Positions 22,090 to 34,038 are shown, numbered from the stretch's first letter. The stretch: 64,000 nt of DNA from Catonia carolina (GCA_035578175.1 JAQMRL010000012.1:24605460-24669459), one strand, 5' to 3'. Made by a program: numbers and translations. Notes: generated from the sequence alone by a model not told the origin.

Positions 22090-22990
22090 GGAAATTAAGG
22101 GATTAAAGAGTGTTGGCAGCAGTCTTCTTGAATGGCTGCAGTCTCCATGAGAGAAGTTTCGTCGTGAAGGTTGGAGGTAGAGTGTTGGATGAACATGTCA
22201 CTACTTCTGGAGTTCCTCGGGGTTCAATTCTTGATTCTCTGCTCTTTATATGTTTTAAGATATTGACATTGTTTATGATATTAAGTATAATATTTATATG
22301 TAAGCAAATGATTTACAAGTTTGTCCCAAATCTAATAACACGGCTGAGTGCAGGGTACTTTAGAGTGATACTGATTTAACTCATCAATGGTCAATACAAA
22401 ATTGGTTATCATTAAACACAACCAAATCCTCCGTTATCACATATTCTGAGAAAACGATGTACACACGTACATCCTTGATAATAATGAAATCCTAAGTAAG
22501 AACAGCATTACCGACCTTGGTGTGTTGTTTTATATTTATAGACTAATTCATATGTCAGAATATAGACCTGGTAGGAAATTTAATAGATATGAGGATGCGC
22601 TCTGATACTACGGACTTCAAAATCTGAGCGTGCGGCACAGAATGTTGGAAGTTCTATCTACATTATACACTCTCGGGTTAATATTCCAGCTATTCGAAGA
22701 TATTTCTTGCACAACTTTGAGAATTTCAAATTGTTTGTTGACACCACAGGTAGTAAAGTGGCTCCAATTAACAGATGCTACAACAAACGATATAAAAGGC
22801 GTAATGGAGTTTTTTCATAGAGATGTAAGAACTAAGAAGAAATTATTTAACATACTGTAAAAGACGAGTGAATATTATTTAATGCTTATATTGTCTTAAG
22901 CGTTTCATGTTTCTCATGTTCTGTGTGTTATATGTGTTGGGGTAGACTGTTACTGGTAAAAGGAAAAAATTAGATTAAAAAGAATAATTG
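22090..22990 (+). pseudogene. Jockey/CR1-like reverse transcriptase relic
   Basis: The plus strand encodes V-K-V-G-G-R-V then T-S-G-V-P-R-G-S-I-L, the conserved RT block SGVPQGSILGPLLF. It is followed by a degraded Y-A-D-D-L-like site (A-N-D-L-Q-V-C-P) and W-S-I-Q-N-W-L-S-L-N-T-T-K-S in a shifted frame. A downstream stretch resembles the RT-distal tail (H-S-R-V-N-I-P-A-I-R-R-Y-F). Multiple frameshifts and a damaged catalytic motif make it inactive. Confidence 0.75.
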
Positions 22991-23562
22991 TAATGGTGCA
23001 GAATACCAAGGTGATTCTATTACTGTTTTATTGTACCACCTTGCATCCTAGCAACCAGACGTATTTGTGGGCGGGACGGCTGGCTGGATGGGATTTTGTG
23101 AGCCCCCCGACAAAAAAATATGAGAATTAAGTATTCCTGTTTAAGTTTGTAAAGTTTTAGAAATAGTTTTTTTCTCTGGAAAGTAATCAATCATTCTTAA
23201 ATAATTGTATTTAAATGTAATTTTTGCTGCTAAACGTAATTTTATCTCCGTGTCAAACAACGAAGAAAAGTTTTGTTTTAAAAGTTATTTTAAAAAAGTT
23301 CGTTTATTAGTAACAATTAACTTATGTAAGTTTTGTGCTTTGTTTTTTATTAATATTACTAAGCTTCATTGCTTTTCTTGTAACACATAGCTTCCGGTAA
23401 CGTAATGTGTGCCTTTTTTAATTTATTCAGATTGATTTTTTTGAGTGGATCACAATTTAAATTTGAACAACTATAAAAGTTACAAATTCAATGATATATA
23501 TTTTTTGAAAACAGTTTTTAGATAGTAAATATTTTTGCAAAATGGTGGATAACTTCATTTTG
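22991..23562. other. No gene recognised
   Basis: AT-rich filler between a retroelement relic and a DR1 copy. It has short open frames without motifs. Confidence 0.4.
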
Positions 23563-24172
23563 TTACTTTCCCTTGCCCTGAATGAATATATTGGGAATAA
23601 GGTATTGTTTTTATATAGATTTTTCACCGGAAAGACATGTTTTCAGGTCTTCTGAATTCAGAAAACATGTTACCAGTTAGTTTTTTTGTGTGAACAAAAT
23701 ATCTCAAGAATAGAACTTGAACAAAGATAAAACTTCCGATTTAAGTTAGTTATTACAAGAAAACAAGATAGGAATATTTTTTAAAAATCGATCAACCGGA
23801 AGTTGTTATTTATACGTGTGATTTCAAAAGTAGTAGTTCATTCGAGCAATGTTTCACTTTTTTGCAATTTACTCAAAAACGGCTCCTATGATGTTTTGTA
23901 AAATCACCTCATTTACTATATTTTTTTATGGTCTGCAAAATAAGGAAAGCGGAATATATCTTGAAATTCTTGGGTGCTAATACCTCTCTTAGTAAAAATA
24001 TTCTTTTAAGTCACGACCTTGCTATGCATTTAAAAAATATATATTATAGCCAAGTGTAATTAAAGTTGTAGATAATTTAAAAATCTGGAACTTTTATTTC
24101 ACGCCTATTTTTCTATAGTTCAGCGTCAATAAGTGATTTTCCATTCTTTTTCATTGAACTCAGTTAAAAGTG
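23563..24172 (-). repeat. DR1 copy
   Basis: Starts with tactttcccttgcc and runs through the blocks gaatatatt, tcaccgga, atctcaagaa, gatcaaccggaagt, ctcatttacta and gcgtcaataagtgattttcc. The microsatellite position is not expanded (tttttttgtgtgaacaaaatatc). Confidence 0.8.
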
Positions 24173-24177
24173 TGTGT

Positions 24178-24338
24178 TTTAATTTATCTTGCCCTATCTG
24201 AATATATAGTAGGGAAGGAAGTAGCCTAACGTTTCTATATTAATTTTTCATATCAAATTTTCACTGAAGATACTACTGTCATGCCTCCTGAACCCAAAAC
24301 TTTTTTTTAGCGATCGGTATCTATGTGTATGCCTTTGT

Positions 24339-24388
<50 letters not shown>

Positions 24389-24600
24389 CTGGACAAGAAT
24401 ACTGTACGAAGTTGAAAATTGGGACTTGAGTTACGTACCACTAGAGGAGTCGACACGACCATTTTCATCAAAATCGATCAGCCAGATGTGGTTTATTCGT
24501 GCAATTTTTCACGTTTTTGCAATTATCTAAAAATGACACCTACGTTTTTTTAATCGCCTTATTTACTAAACTTTTTATGCTCTACTAGTTACGATATTGC
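24178..24600 (-). repeat. DR1 copy with expanded (GT)n
   Basis: A second copy follows the first in the same orientation. Its internal microsatellite at about 24336-24385 is a long GT run at the same position as in other copies (after ttagcgatcggt). Confidence 0.8.
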
Positions 24601-25215
24601 TCGCAACAGGCAAGTGGAGCGTTAAATTATGTGCACTCGAGCTCCTAGTTCCAGGGCAACAAATAGTTCTGTTTCTTATTACATAGTCAGCCAATTATAT
24701 GACTGAAGCATTTAAGAACAGAAGAGGTAGAGGGTAAAAACCTAGTCAGAGTTTTCTCCTATGAAAGTAATGAATTTCATTGTACACCCAGACATTGTAG
24801 TGAATAAAGTGAAAGTGTCATTTGCAAAATGGAAAGAAGCTGTTTCTTATTACATAGTCAGCCAATTATATGAATGAGACATTTAAGAACAGAAGAAGTA
24901 GAGGGTAAAAAAAAACACTAGTCAAAATTTTCTCCTCTGAAAGTAATGAATTTCATTGTACACCCAGACCCTGTAGTGAATAATGTGACAGTGTCATTTG
25001 CAGGATGAAAAGTAGATGCTTTTCAGAGGGCCTGGAATGCTGATAAGCATACTTTTCTACTTAGTAAGGAGGGTAATTATAAACCATCGCACTCTCTTTT
25101 ACTTAGTAAAGGCGTATAGGTTCAAACCAGCCTTTCGACAGATGACCAATACAACAAGATAGTATAAGCTCCATGTCTGCAGAAATTCTTAGGGAGGCTG
25201 TGCTCTAGCGGTTAA
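24600..25215 (+). repeat. DR2 repeat with internal tandem duplication
   Basis: The block cttattacatagtcagccaa ... atgaatttcattgtacaccc occurs twice, at about 24674-24800 and 24845-24975. It is followed by the DR2 tail (gcttttcagagggcctgg... tttacttagtaaa). No coding potential. Confidence 0.75.
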
Positions 25216-25224
25216 TAAAGTTAA

Positions 25225-25400
25225 TTTTTAAGATTGTGGTCTTAGTGTCCATTTCAGAGCAAAGGTGTATATAATAAAAGTTGTAGAAAATTAAAAACTA
25301 CAACTTTATTTCAATCATATTTTCTTACACTTAGTTTAGCGTCAATTAGTAATTTTTTACTCTTGATTAGGTAGGTAATATATTATTATTTACATTGGAA
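25225..25400 (-). repeat. DR1 fragment
   Basis: It carries agattgtggtcttagt, tataataaaagttgtagaaaa and ttagtttagcgtcaattagt, the distal part of the DR1 repeat. Confidence 0.6.
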
Positions 25401-25744
25401 ATAACAAGTTGTGTGTGTGTGTTTCACATAAAATTTTTTAAGATTCCCATATTAGTAGTCTATGTATTTTACAACTAACGTTTATTAAACTAAACTAATG
25501 AAAATCTGCCACTAAATAAATTGTGTGTTCCTATTAAAAATGTAATGTTGTCCGTCATATCGGAAGAATAAGTGATGTAAAAATGTAGTAATAAAGTATA
25601 TTTAATTATATGGGAACAGTATGAAAGGTCACTTATTCAAAATTATTTGTTTCTTTTATAGTTTTTGAAATATTAATGGAAAAAATTTTCTCTAATTATT
25701 AGTAGCTTCTAGAATGTATTTTATTAATCTGAGTTATTGTTTTG

Positions 25745-26121
25745 CCCATAACAGGCAGATTGAGTGTTAAGTTAATTGCACTCAATCTGCCAGAGCTAAA
25801 AAAAGTAGTTCTGTTTCTTATCACATGGTTAGAAAATTTTATAACTGAACTATTTTAGAACTGAAGAGATAGAGGTGTAAAAACACTAGTCAGAGTTATC
25901 TCCTCTGAGAGTAATGAATTTAACTTCAGCCAGACCCTGTGGTGAATGAACTGAATGTGTCATCTGCATGTTAGAAAGTAGGTGCTTTTCGGAGAGTCTG
26001 GTATGCTCATTAGCACACTTTTCAACTCTGTGAAGAAGGAAATAGTAAACAACATCACTCCTCATTATAACATAGTAAAACCTCTGTAGGTTCAAATCAG
26101 CCTTTTGACTGTTGACCTTAA
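25745..26121 (+). repeat. DR2 copy (left arm of an inverted pair)
   Basis: Starts with cccataacaggcaga and contains cactagtcagagttatctcc, gccagaccctgtggtgaatg and tagtaaaacctctgtaggtt. It faces the next entry in inverse orientation across a few bases. Confidence 0.75.
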
Positions 26122-26125
26122 CAAC

Positions 26126-26430
26126 AAAAACCTTTTAGGTCATCGGCTGAAAGGCTGATTTAAACCTCTAGACGCTTTACTAAGTAAAATGAGGAGCGAG
26201 GTAGTATACCATTGGGTTCTAACTGAGTGGAAAACTATGCTAATCAGCATACCAGGCCCTCTGAAAAGCATCTACTTTTCATCCCCTAAATGACACCTCC
26301 ATTTCATGTACCACAGTCTGGCAATATAATGATGAAATTAATTACTCTCAGAGGAGACACCTCTGACTAGTGTCTCTTACACCTCTACCTGCTCTGTTCT
26401 TAAATCCTTAAATCTTGAATATCGTCAATT
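26126..26430 (-). repeat. DR2 copy (right arm of an inverted pair)
   Basis: Reverse complement of DR2: tttactaagtaaaatgagga, aggccctctgaaaagcatct and ctctcagaggaga are all readable on the opposite strand of the 25745-26121 copy. Confidence 0.75.
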
Positions 26431-27364
26431 GTATTTAAATCTAAATTTAAGATTTTCAAAGTTTACACGAAATCTGATCTAGATTAAAGCGCTTAACGAA
26501 ACTTTCAACAACATTAAAATTAATTGTAGTGTTTCAATGTTTAATTATAATGACTATGAATGTCAGCATAGAAGCGAGCATTTTTAGTTGCACCGGTGCC
26601 TACAAATATCAGCATGATAGAATCTAAGATTCAGGCCGAGTAAAGGGAGTGAAGGGGTAAGCGAAAGGTGAACTCAACGATTTCAGTTTTAAAATGTAAC
26701 TCTTAATGCGTGATTTAATAAATCGTCTACTCTTTTAGACAAATTGGAAACGTAATGTGGTGTAATTTTTTAAATTAAATTTTGAAAGGTTGGTATGGTG
26801 GTCAACAGAACTGGCTTTTATGCTTAAGTTCCGGGTCTCCCCAGATTACCGATCAGGTCTGGCAATTTTTTTCATTGTTTATCACCCATATATCAATACC
26901 TATGTTCAACCTAAGGCCTAAGTAGGCATCATCACTCAAATAAAAAAAAGTCGATAGATAGTTTACACCATGGTAGAAAGAATACAAAAGTGTGCCAATG
27001 TCTATGTCATCAAATATCACCTATTGTTATTATGTCACAAGGGAACAACGTTTTTCATCTCACCGTAACATAACTCAAGATCACTTTCATTTTCTGTTTT
27101 CTCGGTTCCGTCGTGTATATTTTTATGGTATTCAGTCGAAAATATGTGAATATTACTCTGCGTTTAAAAATATTTTTCAGTAATTAAAAGCTGAGGTGAA
27201 TAATATTGTACATTATTCCAGAAACAGTTAATTGAAAAAGTTGTTTATTGTAATAATTGCGTATTGTAAGGGGTGCAGGTTTTTGAACAAGGATAGTCAA
27301 CTGCGAATAATAAATTGTTTTGAATACGAGTTCTAAGAAATCGTGAAAACACGAGTTTTTAAAT
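26431..27364. other. No gene recognised
   Basis: Unique-looking AT-rich sequence. The open frame at 26992-27183 shows no motif. Confidence 0.4.
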
Positions 27365-28130
27365 CGTGTTTTCATTATAATACACGTTTTTAAACCCCCT
27401 ACACCCAAACAAACGATTGGTTTGTGTGTGTGTGTGTGCGCGCGCGCGCGCGCGAGAACTTAATATGTTATGAACGAATAAGCGTACAAAGTTAAAACTG
27501 TAAACTTGAGTTAAGTACCACTATGAAATCCGACACGAATATTTTCATCAAAATCAGTCAACCAGAAGTAGTACTTTACTCGTGCAATTTTTCACGTTTT
27601 TACGATTTTATAAAAAACGGCTATTAAAATTTGTAAAAGAAATGCCTCATTTATTACACTTTTTGTGCTTTTCAAGATAGCGTAAGCGCCATGTCTACTT
27701 AAGTTCTTGGGGGCCTGTGCTCTCGTAGTAGAAAATGTTTTTGTAGATTGCAGCCTTAATATGAATTTCAGGGTTAAATGATATATTTCAATTGAAGCTG
27801 TAGAAAATTAAAAACCATAAAACATTACCATCTTAAATTTTCCTACAACGATTACTAGCGTCAGATTAGTTATTTTCTGTATTTTGCTTACCAAAATTAG
27901 TAAAAACATGGAATTTTATACTATTGCAGCCTTAGTCTGTATTTTACTACAAAAGTGTACTACATAATCAAAGTTACTGGAAATAAAAACATTTAAAATT
28001 TTCATTTCAAGCATTTTTTCAATAGAGCCTAGGTAAGCTTCAATTAAAGATTTCTCGTATTATTAACGCGTTGAACAGAGCTTGATTTTAATTTTGCGCT
28101 CTTCACTCATGATTAAAATTAGGTTGTCTT

Positions 28131-28310
28131 TTTTAAAATTATTTATTTAAAGTTCTATCAACTGCTTGGTCATTAGCGACTGTGGTAGATTATGTAACAT
28201 TAACTGTAAAATTTGACACGTGAAAATTTCCAGACCCTGGCCGGGAATCGAACCCAGGACCCTCCCTGTGTCAGGCCAATGCGCTAACCACGACGCTACG
28301 GAGGCAGCCA
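28131..28310 (-). mobile_element. tRNA-derived SINE
   Basis: On the minus strand the head reads GCCTCCGTAGCGTCGTGGTT with AGCGCATTGG (A-box-like), then GGTTCGATTCCCGG (B box). It is followed by a tRNA-unrelated body ending near gaccaagcagttgataga. A near-duplication of the flank (aggttgtctttt and aggttatgtctttt) is likely its target-site duplication. Same family as 40991-41160 and 59471-59635. Confidence 0.8.
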
Positions 28311-28385
28311 GGTTATGTCTTTTATTTAAATTGTTTATTAAAGGTCAAACATAAGTTGTAAATTTTATTATTTATATTGGCAAAA

Positions 28386-29056
28386 GAGAGAATTAAGACA
28401 GGCTTCAATATGCCACTTATAAGTTGCACAACATTAGCGCAGAGTTTGGCATGAGAATATCGGCCCAAAAAATGAAGAATATGGCATTTTAGGGAAGATG
28501 GCCGGTTCGCTCAAAAATTATACTTGGCAACCGAATTATAAAACAAGTTCGAGATTTTAAATATTTAGGATGCATGATTTACTATGACCAAGATGATGAC
28601 GTGGGTGAATAACTGGCATAATTCAGTGCTGTATGCGGTTCTATTTGCAGGACAATAGGAAAGAAAACGAGAAAGGACATCCAAATGAAATTTTATAGAA
28701 CAATGGCTGTACCACTCGTAACATATGGGAGTGAAACATGAGTGTCATTACAGAGGAATGAATCTCGTATCCAGACTGCTGAAATGAGATTTTTGCATGG
28801 AATCAAAGGTTGAACCCGGTTAGATAGAGTATGTAACGAAGCTATCTGTGTGGAGTTAAATGCTCAGTCACTGTTGGAAACGTTAAGAATATATAAGAGA
28901 AACTGGTCCAACCATTTACTTCGCATGCCAGCTCACTGACTTCCTTAGCGAGCATGGAAATATAAACCTAGAGGGAAGCGAGGCTTGGAAAGACCCAAAA
29001 AAAGATGGATGCCGGAACAGGCGATTGAGCCTAATCCTTGACAGATGATGATGATG
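28386..29056 (+). pseudogene. RTE-like LINE 3' fragment with (GAT)n tail
   Basis: The translation shows F-K-Y-L-G-C-M-I, then K-F-Y-R-T-M-A-V-P-L-V-T-Y-G-S-E-T, R-N-E-S-R-I-Q-T-A-E-M-R-F-L, L-L-R-M-P-A-H and G-R-P/E-R-P-K-K-R-W-type motifs. This is the post-RT region of a common insect LINE whose 3' end is a GAT repeat. Stops are present (for example in Y-G-S-E-T-stop). The 12-base target duplication atattggcaaaa flanks it at 28374-28385 and 29057-29068. Confidence 0.8.
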
Positions 29057-29095
29057 ATATTGGCAAAATAATGTCGTGTGAGTGTTCCACAAGAG

Positions 29096-29399
29096 ATTTT
29101 TAACTTTTATGAATCAAAACCATGTGGCCATCATAGCTATGGGGATTTCGAGTATTAAATACAAATTAAAAACACTGGTGTATTAATCAGAACACCGAAA
29201 ACGATAAGGAATGAGAAGGAAATTAAAGAGCAGAGTGACCGATTTTGATAAGTGTGTAGTGAGAACAATACATGATTCTCACTAAATAAACACTAAATGA
29301 CTTACATTAAATTCATTATTCTCCGTTCTGTAGGAGAGAATTAAATTCAAAGAAGGTAAAAATGGTTGCTGCGGAAAATTATTAGGCTACGGGAGTTAG
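29096..29399. other. No gene recognised
   Basis: Short spacer between the DR1 end and a jockey-like relic. No motif seen. Confidence 0.4.
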
Positions 29400-30198
29400 G
29401 TGGAGAAAAGACAAAAGACAATTGAATATGGATATCTTGAGGTTAAATATCTTGGACTTCTAGTTGAGGATGATCTTCTGTGGAAAGCGCATGTTTTAAA
29501 TCTCAAAAATACTTACGTCTTCTCCTACATAGGTTTTATCATTTACAATATTTGTGTCCCAGATCTTTGTTGAAGCAAATTTATTTTGCTCTTGTACACT
29601 CACGGTTGTCGTATGGAATTGTATGTTGGGGTAATACATACATTACTCACATTAAATCTGTGATTAATCTACAAAAATCTTTTCTATACACTATTAATGG
29701 TTACAAAAAGTGCGATCGTATGAGCCTGTTCCAGGAATTTGGAGTCCTTCCTTTAAGGCAATTCTTTTGGGCTTGTGGTAACCGTGAAGTAATAATTGAT
29801 CGCAATAAAACAAATTATGGTACTAGGAACGCTGGAAAAATTAAGGCTAGAAAACCAAATAGTACATTTTTTCAGAAGTCATTTCTCTATCTTGAGAGGC
29901 GATTCATTAACGTACTTCCACTCCATATACACAGTATTATGTCACCACATCTATTAAAACATAAACTAAAATATCATATAATATCGATCAGCAAGAACTT
30001 GAGAAACTTTTCCAGGTCTTAAAATAACTGTTTTTATTAGTTTTTAATTTTCTCTTTGCGACAGTTTAACTGTCTCTTTATGCTCATTTTTATTGAATTA
30101 ATTTCGTATAAAGTTAATATATTTACATTGTGTTAGTTAAAATATATTATTGTAAAGTAGTTAGTTATAAAATAAAAAATATAATATCGCTATTATAA
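29400..30198 (+). pseudogene. Jockey-like LINE 3' part, copy 1
   Basis: Reads V-K-Y-L-G-L-L-V-E-D-D-L-L-W-K-A-H, then after a frameshift I-Y-F-A-L-V-H-S-R-L-S-Y-G-I-V-C-W-G and L-Q-K-S-F-L-Y-T-I-N. This is the standard order distal to the RT active site in jockey-like elements. The open part is 29480-30022. It is 5'-truncated and split by the insertion at 30210-30751. Its 3' UTR resumes at 30763. Confidence 0.8.
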
Positions 30199-30209
30199 TA
30201 TAGCTACCA

Positions 30210-30751
30210 CGGATAAACTTCAAAAGATAGACAGAAGAATATTAAGAACAGCCATCAATTTCAAGCATCAGGTCCAAGGAAAATGGTTGATAGTCCCCAA
30301 CAATATAGTTTATAAGGAAAATGACCCGATATTGGACACAATTAGGAAGAGGAGAGTCGCTTTCTTTGGCCACCTTAGCAGACTGCCTGACTCAAGACTC
30401 ATTAAACAGCTCCTTGACTACCAAATAAAGAATAAGATCCAAAACAAATGGATACAGGAAGTCATGTCAGACATGGGGAACTTGAATATAAATGAAGAAA
30501 TGATCCAGAGACGAGAAGAGAAGACCATCCTAAGGGAAAAGAGGATAACAAAACTGCCTTTCAGAGAGAGAAGACAGCCGAATGCAGCTGTAGCAGAGAG
30601 ATTGAGAGCCACCAGGTCAAGGAATATGAAATTGATGTGGGAACGAAGAAAACAACAGTGTGGTGCCACAACTAACTCCTCAAGGAACGCATGTCCATGA
30701 GTGACTTGAGTGCTCCAATTGGGGCGTAAAAAAAAAAAAAAAAAAAAAAAG
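30210..30751 (+). pseudogene. Second LINE 3' end with poly(A), nested in copy 1
   Basis: The open frame 30287-30700 contains R-K-R-R-V-A-F-F-G-H-L-S-R-L-P, typical of the C-terminal end of non-LTR polyproteins. It ends in a run of 23 A (30728-30750). Direct repeats tatagctacca at 30199-30209 and 30752-30762 are an 11-base target duplication. The element is 5'-truncated and of a different family from its host LINE. Confidence 0.85.
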
Positions 30752-30762
30752 TATAGCTACCA

Positions 30763-30990
30763 GTAGTATTTTAACTTAGTATTTAACTTAGTAATTTTTT
30801 AGTAGTTATAAGTATTTAAGTGAATTAATGTTTTTGTTCTGTATACTTCTATGCGCGGACAGAACTCTTTGTGAAGAAGAGTTTTTGCGTTTAGTATATT
30901 TAGTTTAAAATGTTGTATATAGCTTAGTATAGTCATGAATTGTAATTTTAATGTAGCTATATTTTACTAAATAAAATAAAATAAAAAACA
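30763..30990 (+). mobile_element. 3' UTR of jockey-like LINE copy 1
   Basis: Continues the host LINE after the insertion. It shares cctatgcgcgga.cgaactctttgtgaa and ttgtatag-type blocks with 33780-33955, and ends in (AAAAT)n. Confidence 0.7.
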
Positions 30991-30999
30991 GATCAGTAC

Positions 31000-31344
31000 C
31001 GCATTACAAAAGGAAGACCAATATAATTTACGACGAACTTACGTATACAAGCATTCTAGTGTATGGTCAGGTGATATGTTCCCAGCTCTATAAAATTATT
31101 GGTGATTTTGGTTCTAATCTAGGTAATAAATATATATTTTTGTGTGATCAGGCAGCGATCGGGGGATTTATTTAAGCATGCGAAGAACAATTCTACTTTG
31201 ATTCAGAAAAAATTAGTTTTTCTCGGTCCAAAGATTTATAATATAATACCTGATGAAGTGCGTAACTCTAAATCATTTAATATGTATTTTAAAGGAAATT
31301 TAAGTGTTGGATTTTTCCCCTCAGCCAGAAAAGTTAGATTATAA
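31000..31344 (+). pseudogene. Jockey-like LINE C-terminal fragment
   Basis: The frame 31144-31344 has R-S-G-D-L-F, L-I-Q-K-K-L-V-F-L-G-P-K-I-Y-N-I-I-P-D-E-V-R-N-S and F-K-G-N-L, the usual C-terminal signature of jockey-like pol proteins. It directly follows the tail of the previous copy, so a separate truncated insert or rearranged piece. Confidence 0.65.
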
Positions 31345-32347
31345 TGTACGATGTTACTTGTTAACATTATTCAAAACTACAATGAAACTTTGGTTCTACC
31401 GAGGTAAAGGTTGGTACTGCGTGTGAAATTTGTGAAAGCGTGTTTGTGTGACTGTATGGTTTACGCTTTTATATTTTTTTATTTTTTCTCTGTTTTCAAT
31501 AAAATATTAGTTTGTGAAGAATATTAAGCTAAGTTGCATAATGTTTCTTATCTGTCTACAGTCTAAATTTTCTTTCTAGGTAAGGTAGTACTTTTGTTCA
31601 TAATAAACTGATTTTTATAATTTTATTCAATTTAACTTGATTCATTTATACGATTTATTTCAGTTATTCTAAACGAAAAATGTTAGTTATAAATATGGGT
31701 AGTTGTAGGTATGCTATGTATACCAGATGTCCCCCGGCATTTGAACCATTGTGAAATAACATTGATTTTCAATAGTTGGTTAATATTTTCTTCCCACAAT
31801 TAAATTAATGAGTCAGGAATCATTAGAAAATGTTTAGGCCTTTAAAAAATATAAATTTTGATACATTTTAAGCTGTATTTTAGCTTAAATACAGACATAC
31901 ATAAATTTCTAACCGTTTTCTATATAAGTATTGTAATTTTTTTTCGCATTGTTGTGTTTGGAGTAATGGTAACGTTCTGATCCGGAATTGCAAAGGTGGG
32001 TCGAATCCATCAGCGGAAAAATATTGTTATTGTCCAAAACATATTGGAAATATTAAAAACATTATTAACTTATTTATTGTGTTTTTTAATTTTGACAATT
32101 TGTTTTATAATCTAAAATTATTTACTTAAAAATTTGTTTTTTTTGGAAGAAAATTTAAGTATTATTTTAAAAACCTAAATATTTCCTTCAGTAACATTTA
32201 ATTTTCAGAGAGAGCTGATTGTTGCAATAATTTTATTAAGTAATAGGAATTAAAAGTCTTCAAATATTCGTGGGAAGAAAATATTAACAAACTAATGAAA
32301 ACAAATGCTACTTCCCTGTGGTTCAAATTTTGTTGGACACCCGTATA
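31345..32347. other. No gene recognised
   Basis: AT-rich sequence. The short block ggtgtccaac/tgtcccccggcatttgaa-like at about 31725 resembles ends of known repeats, but no element could be bounded. Confidence 0.35.
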
Positions 32348-32512
32348 CGAAGGTGTATTGCTAAGTAATGCCTCCATCGCTATAACTTTATTACTAATGG
32401 ATATATTGTTTACAAATTAATATGAAATGATAGATTAAACTGTGCCCTACTCACCATTATAATCACTTTCCTACATAATAGCCGTTAACAGCGACACATT
32501 TACGGCAACGTT

Positions 32513-32970
32513 CTATGTTATAGAAAAGCCGTTACGGAAGAAGTCTGAAGTTTTCGTACTGCACCATTTCCTCACGTCTACCATCCCCTCTGTATTCGAA
32601 GAGAAACCTATACCCTTGAGATGTCCCTTAAGCTTAGGAAAGAGGAAAAAGTCACAAGGTGCAAGATCTGGGCTATAAGGTGAATAAGGTAAAACGTCTT
32701 GAAATCCGAGATTGTCTAGTGCTGTACGCGTTTTCAGACTTGTGTGAGGACGAGCGTTGTCATGATGCAGAATTAGTTCTTTGTCTGGACGAATCCTACG
32801 CAGCCGTCGCTTCAGTTCATAGGGTAGCAACACATTGTTCGGAGTTATCAGTACAGCCACGTTCCAAAAACTCAATATGAACGATACCATCACAATCCCA
32901 GAAAACAGTAATCATGACTTTCCCGGCAGATGGCATTGTTTTGAATTTTTCGGTTGCGGCTTTAAATTGC
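32513..32970 (-). pseudogene. Mariner transposase, C-terminal half
   Basis: Reads (after one frameshift) M-I-T-V-F-W-D-C-D-G, then H-H-D-N-A-R-P-H-T-S and S-P-Y-S-P-D-L-A-P-C-D-F-F-L-F-P-K-L-K. These are the first and second catalytic-Asp regions and the YSPDLAP-x-D block of mariner. The third catalytic motif is intact, but the N-terminal DNA-binding domain is lost and the frame is broken near 32850, so it is non-functional. Confidence 0.85.
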
Positions 32971-32977
32971 CGCTAGG

Positions 32978-33955
32978 GTAACTTGGAATTGCATGTTGGG
33001 TTAGTTCATACATTACTCACTTTAAATCTGTGATTAATCTACAAAAATCTTTCTATACGCTATTAACGTATGAGCCTATTCCAGGAATTTGGAGTACTTC
33101 CGTTCAGGCATTTATTTGTTTACAAGATACTATTAAAGTTCTTTTGGGCTTTTGGTAACCGTGAAATGATAATTGATCTCAATAAAATCAATTATGGTTC
33201 TAGGAACGCTGGCAAAATTAGGATTAGGAAACCAAGTCGTATTTTTTTTATAAGTCATATCTCTTTCTTGAGGGGTGGTTCATTAATGTACTTCCATCCT
33301 ATATACACAGTATTTTGTTACCTCATCTCTTAAAACATAAACTTTAATATCATATCCTATTGATTTACGAGCAAGAACTTGAGAAAGTTTTCGAAGTTTT
33401 AATAACTCTTCTCTCGTTAGGTTTTACTTTACTTTTTGCGATAGTTTACCTGTTTATTATGCTCATTTTTTGAATTAATTCTCATAAAGTAAAAATATCT
33501 ACATTATGTTAGTTAAAATATATTATTGTAAAATAGTTATAGTTATAAAAAAGTTTTTTTTTAATTGTTCTTTATATTATAAATGTACAAACATAATCTT
33601 AAAGGTTTTTTTTACATTTCTTTTGTTATTGAAATAAAAATATTCATAATTATTGATAGTTAATGTATAATTACGTAATTAAATTTATCATTTATTTTCT
33701 GCTTTTCTTAAAAAAATCTGTTTAACGTAATTCTTGTAACCTATTTTTAACTGTATTAATTTAACCTGGTAATTTTTATAGTAATTAAGTATTTAAGTGA
33801 TAATTTTTTTTCTGTATACGCCTATGCGCGGATCGAACTCTTTGTGAAAAAGAGTTTTTTAGTTGAAAATGTTGTATAGTTGCACAACTTAGTTTAGTTT
33901 AGTGATATATCGTAATATATAATTAACTATATAAAATAAATAAATAAATAGTTCC
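32978..33955 (+). pseudogene. Jockey-like LINE 3' part, copy 2
   Basis: Close relative of 29590-30990: H-I-K-type junction, M-S-L-F-Q-E-F-G-V-L-P, then the same 3' UTR ending in (AAAT)n at about 33938-33952. It is 5'-truncated and inserted inside the mariner element. Confidence 0.8.
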
Positions 33956-34038
33956 AGTTCATGACTAACCACTTTTGAGACAGTCTGACCCATCATAATA
34001 ATAGTTGTAGCGATGGAGGCATTACTTTTCAATACGCT

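Larger units (their letters stand above)
27365..29095 (-). repeat. DR1 copy carrying two nested insertions
   Basis: DR1 runs from about 27365 through a (GT)n(GC)n microsatellite (27421-27455) to the terminus gtcgtgtgagtgttccacaa at 29072-29092. It is interrupted by a SINE (about 28131-28310) and by an RTE-like fragment (28386-29056). The insertion points lie within recognisable DR1 blocks. Confidence 0.8.
32348..34038 (-). mobile_element. Mariner-like element split by a LINE fragment
   Basis: Inverted ends share gtattg..aagtaatgcctcc followed by atcgcta.aac: left at about 32354-32386, right at about 34000-34034 on the opposite strand. TA lies on both sides (32346-32347 and 34039-34040). The transposase C-terminus remains on the minus strand. 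The N-terminal half is absent and a LINE fragment sits at 32978-33955. Confidence 0.75.

Noticed and set aside
28215..28310. tRNA genes at the three cctccgtagcgt heads
   Set aside because: A and B boxes are present, but the heads lack a clean cloverleaf and are joined to a shared non-tRNA body, so SINEs.
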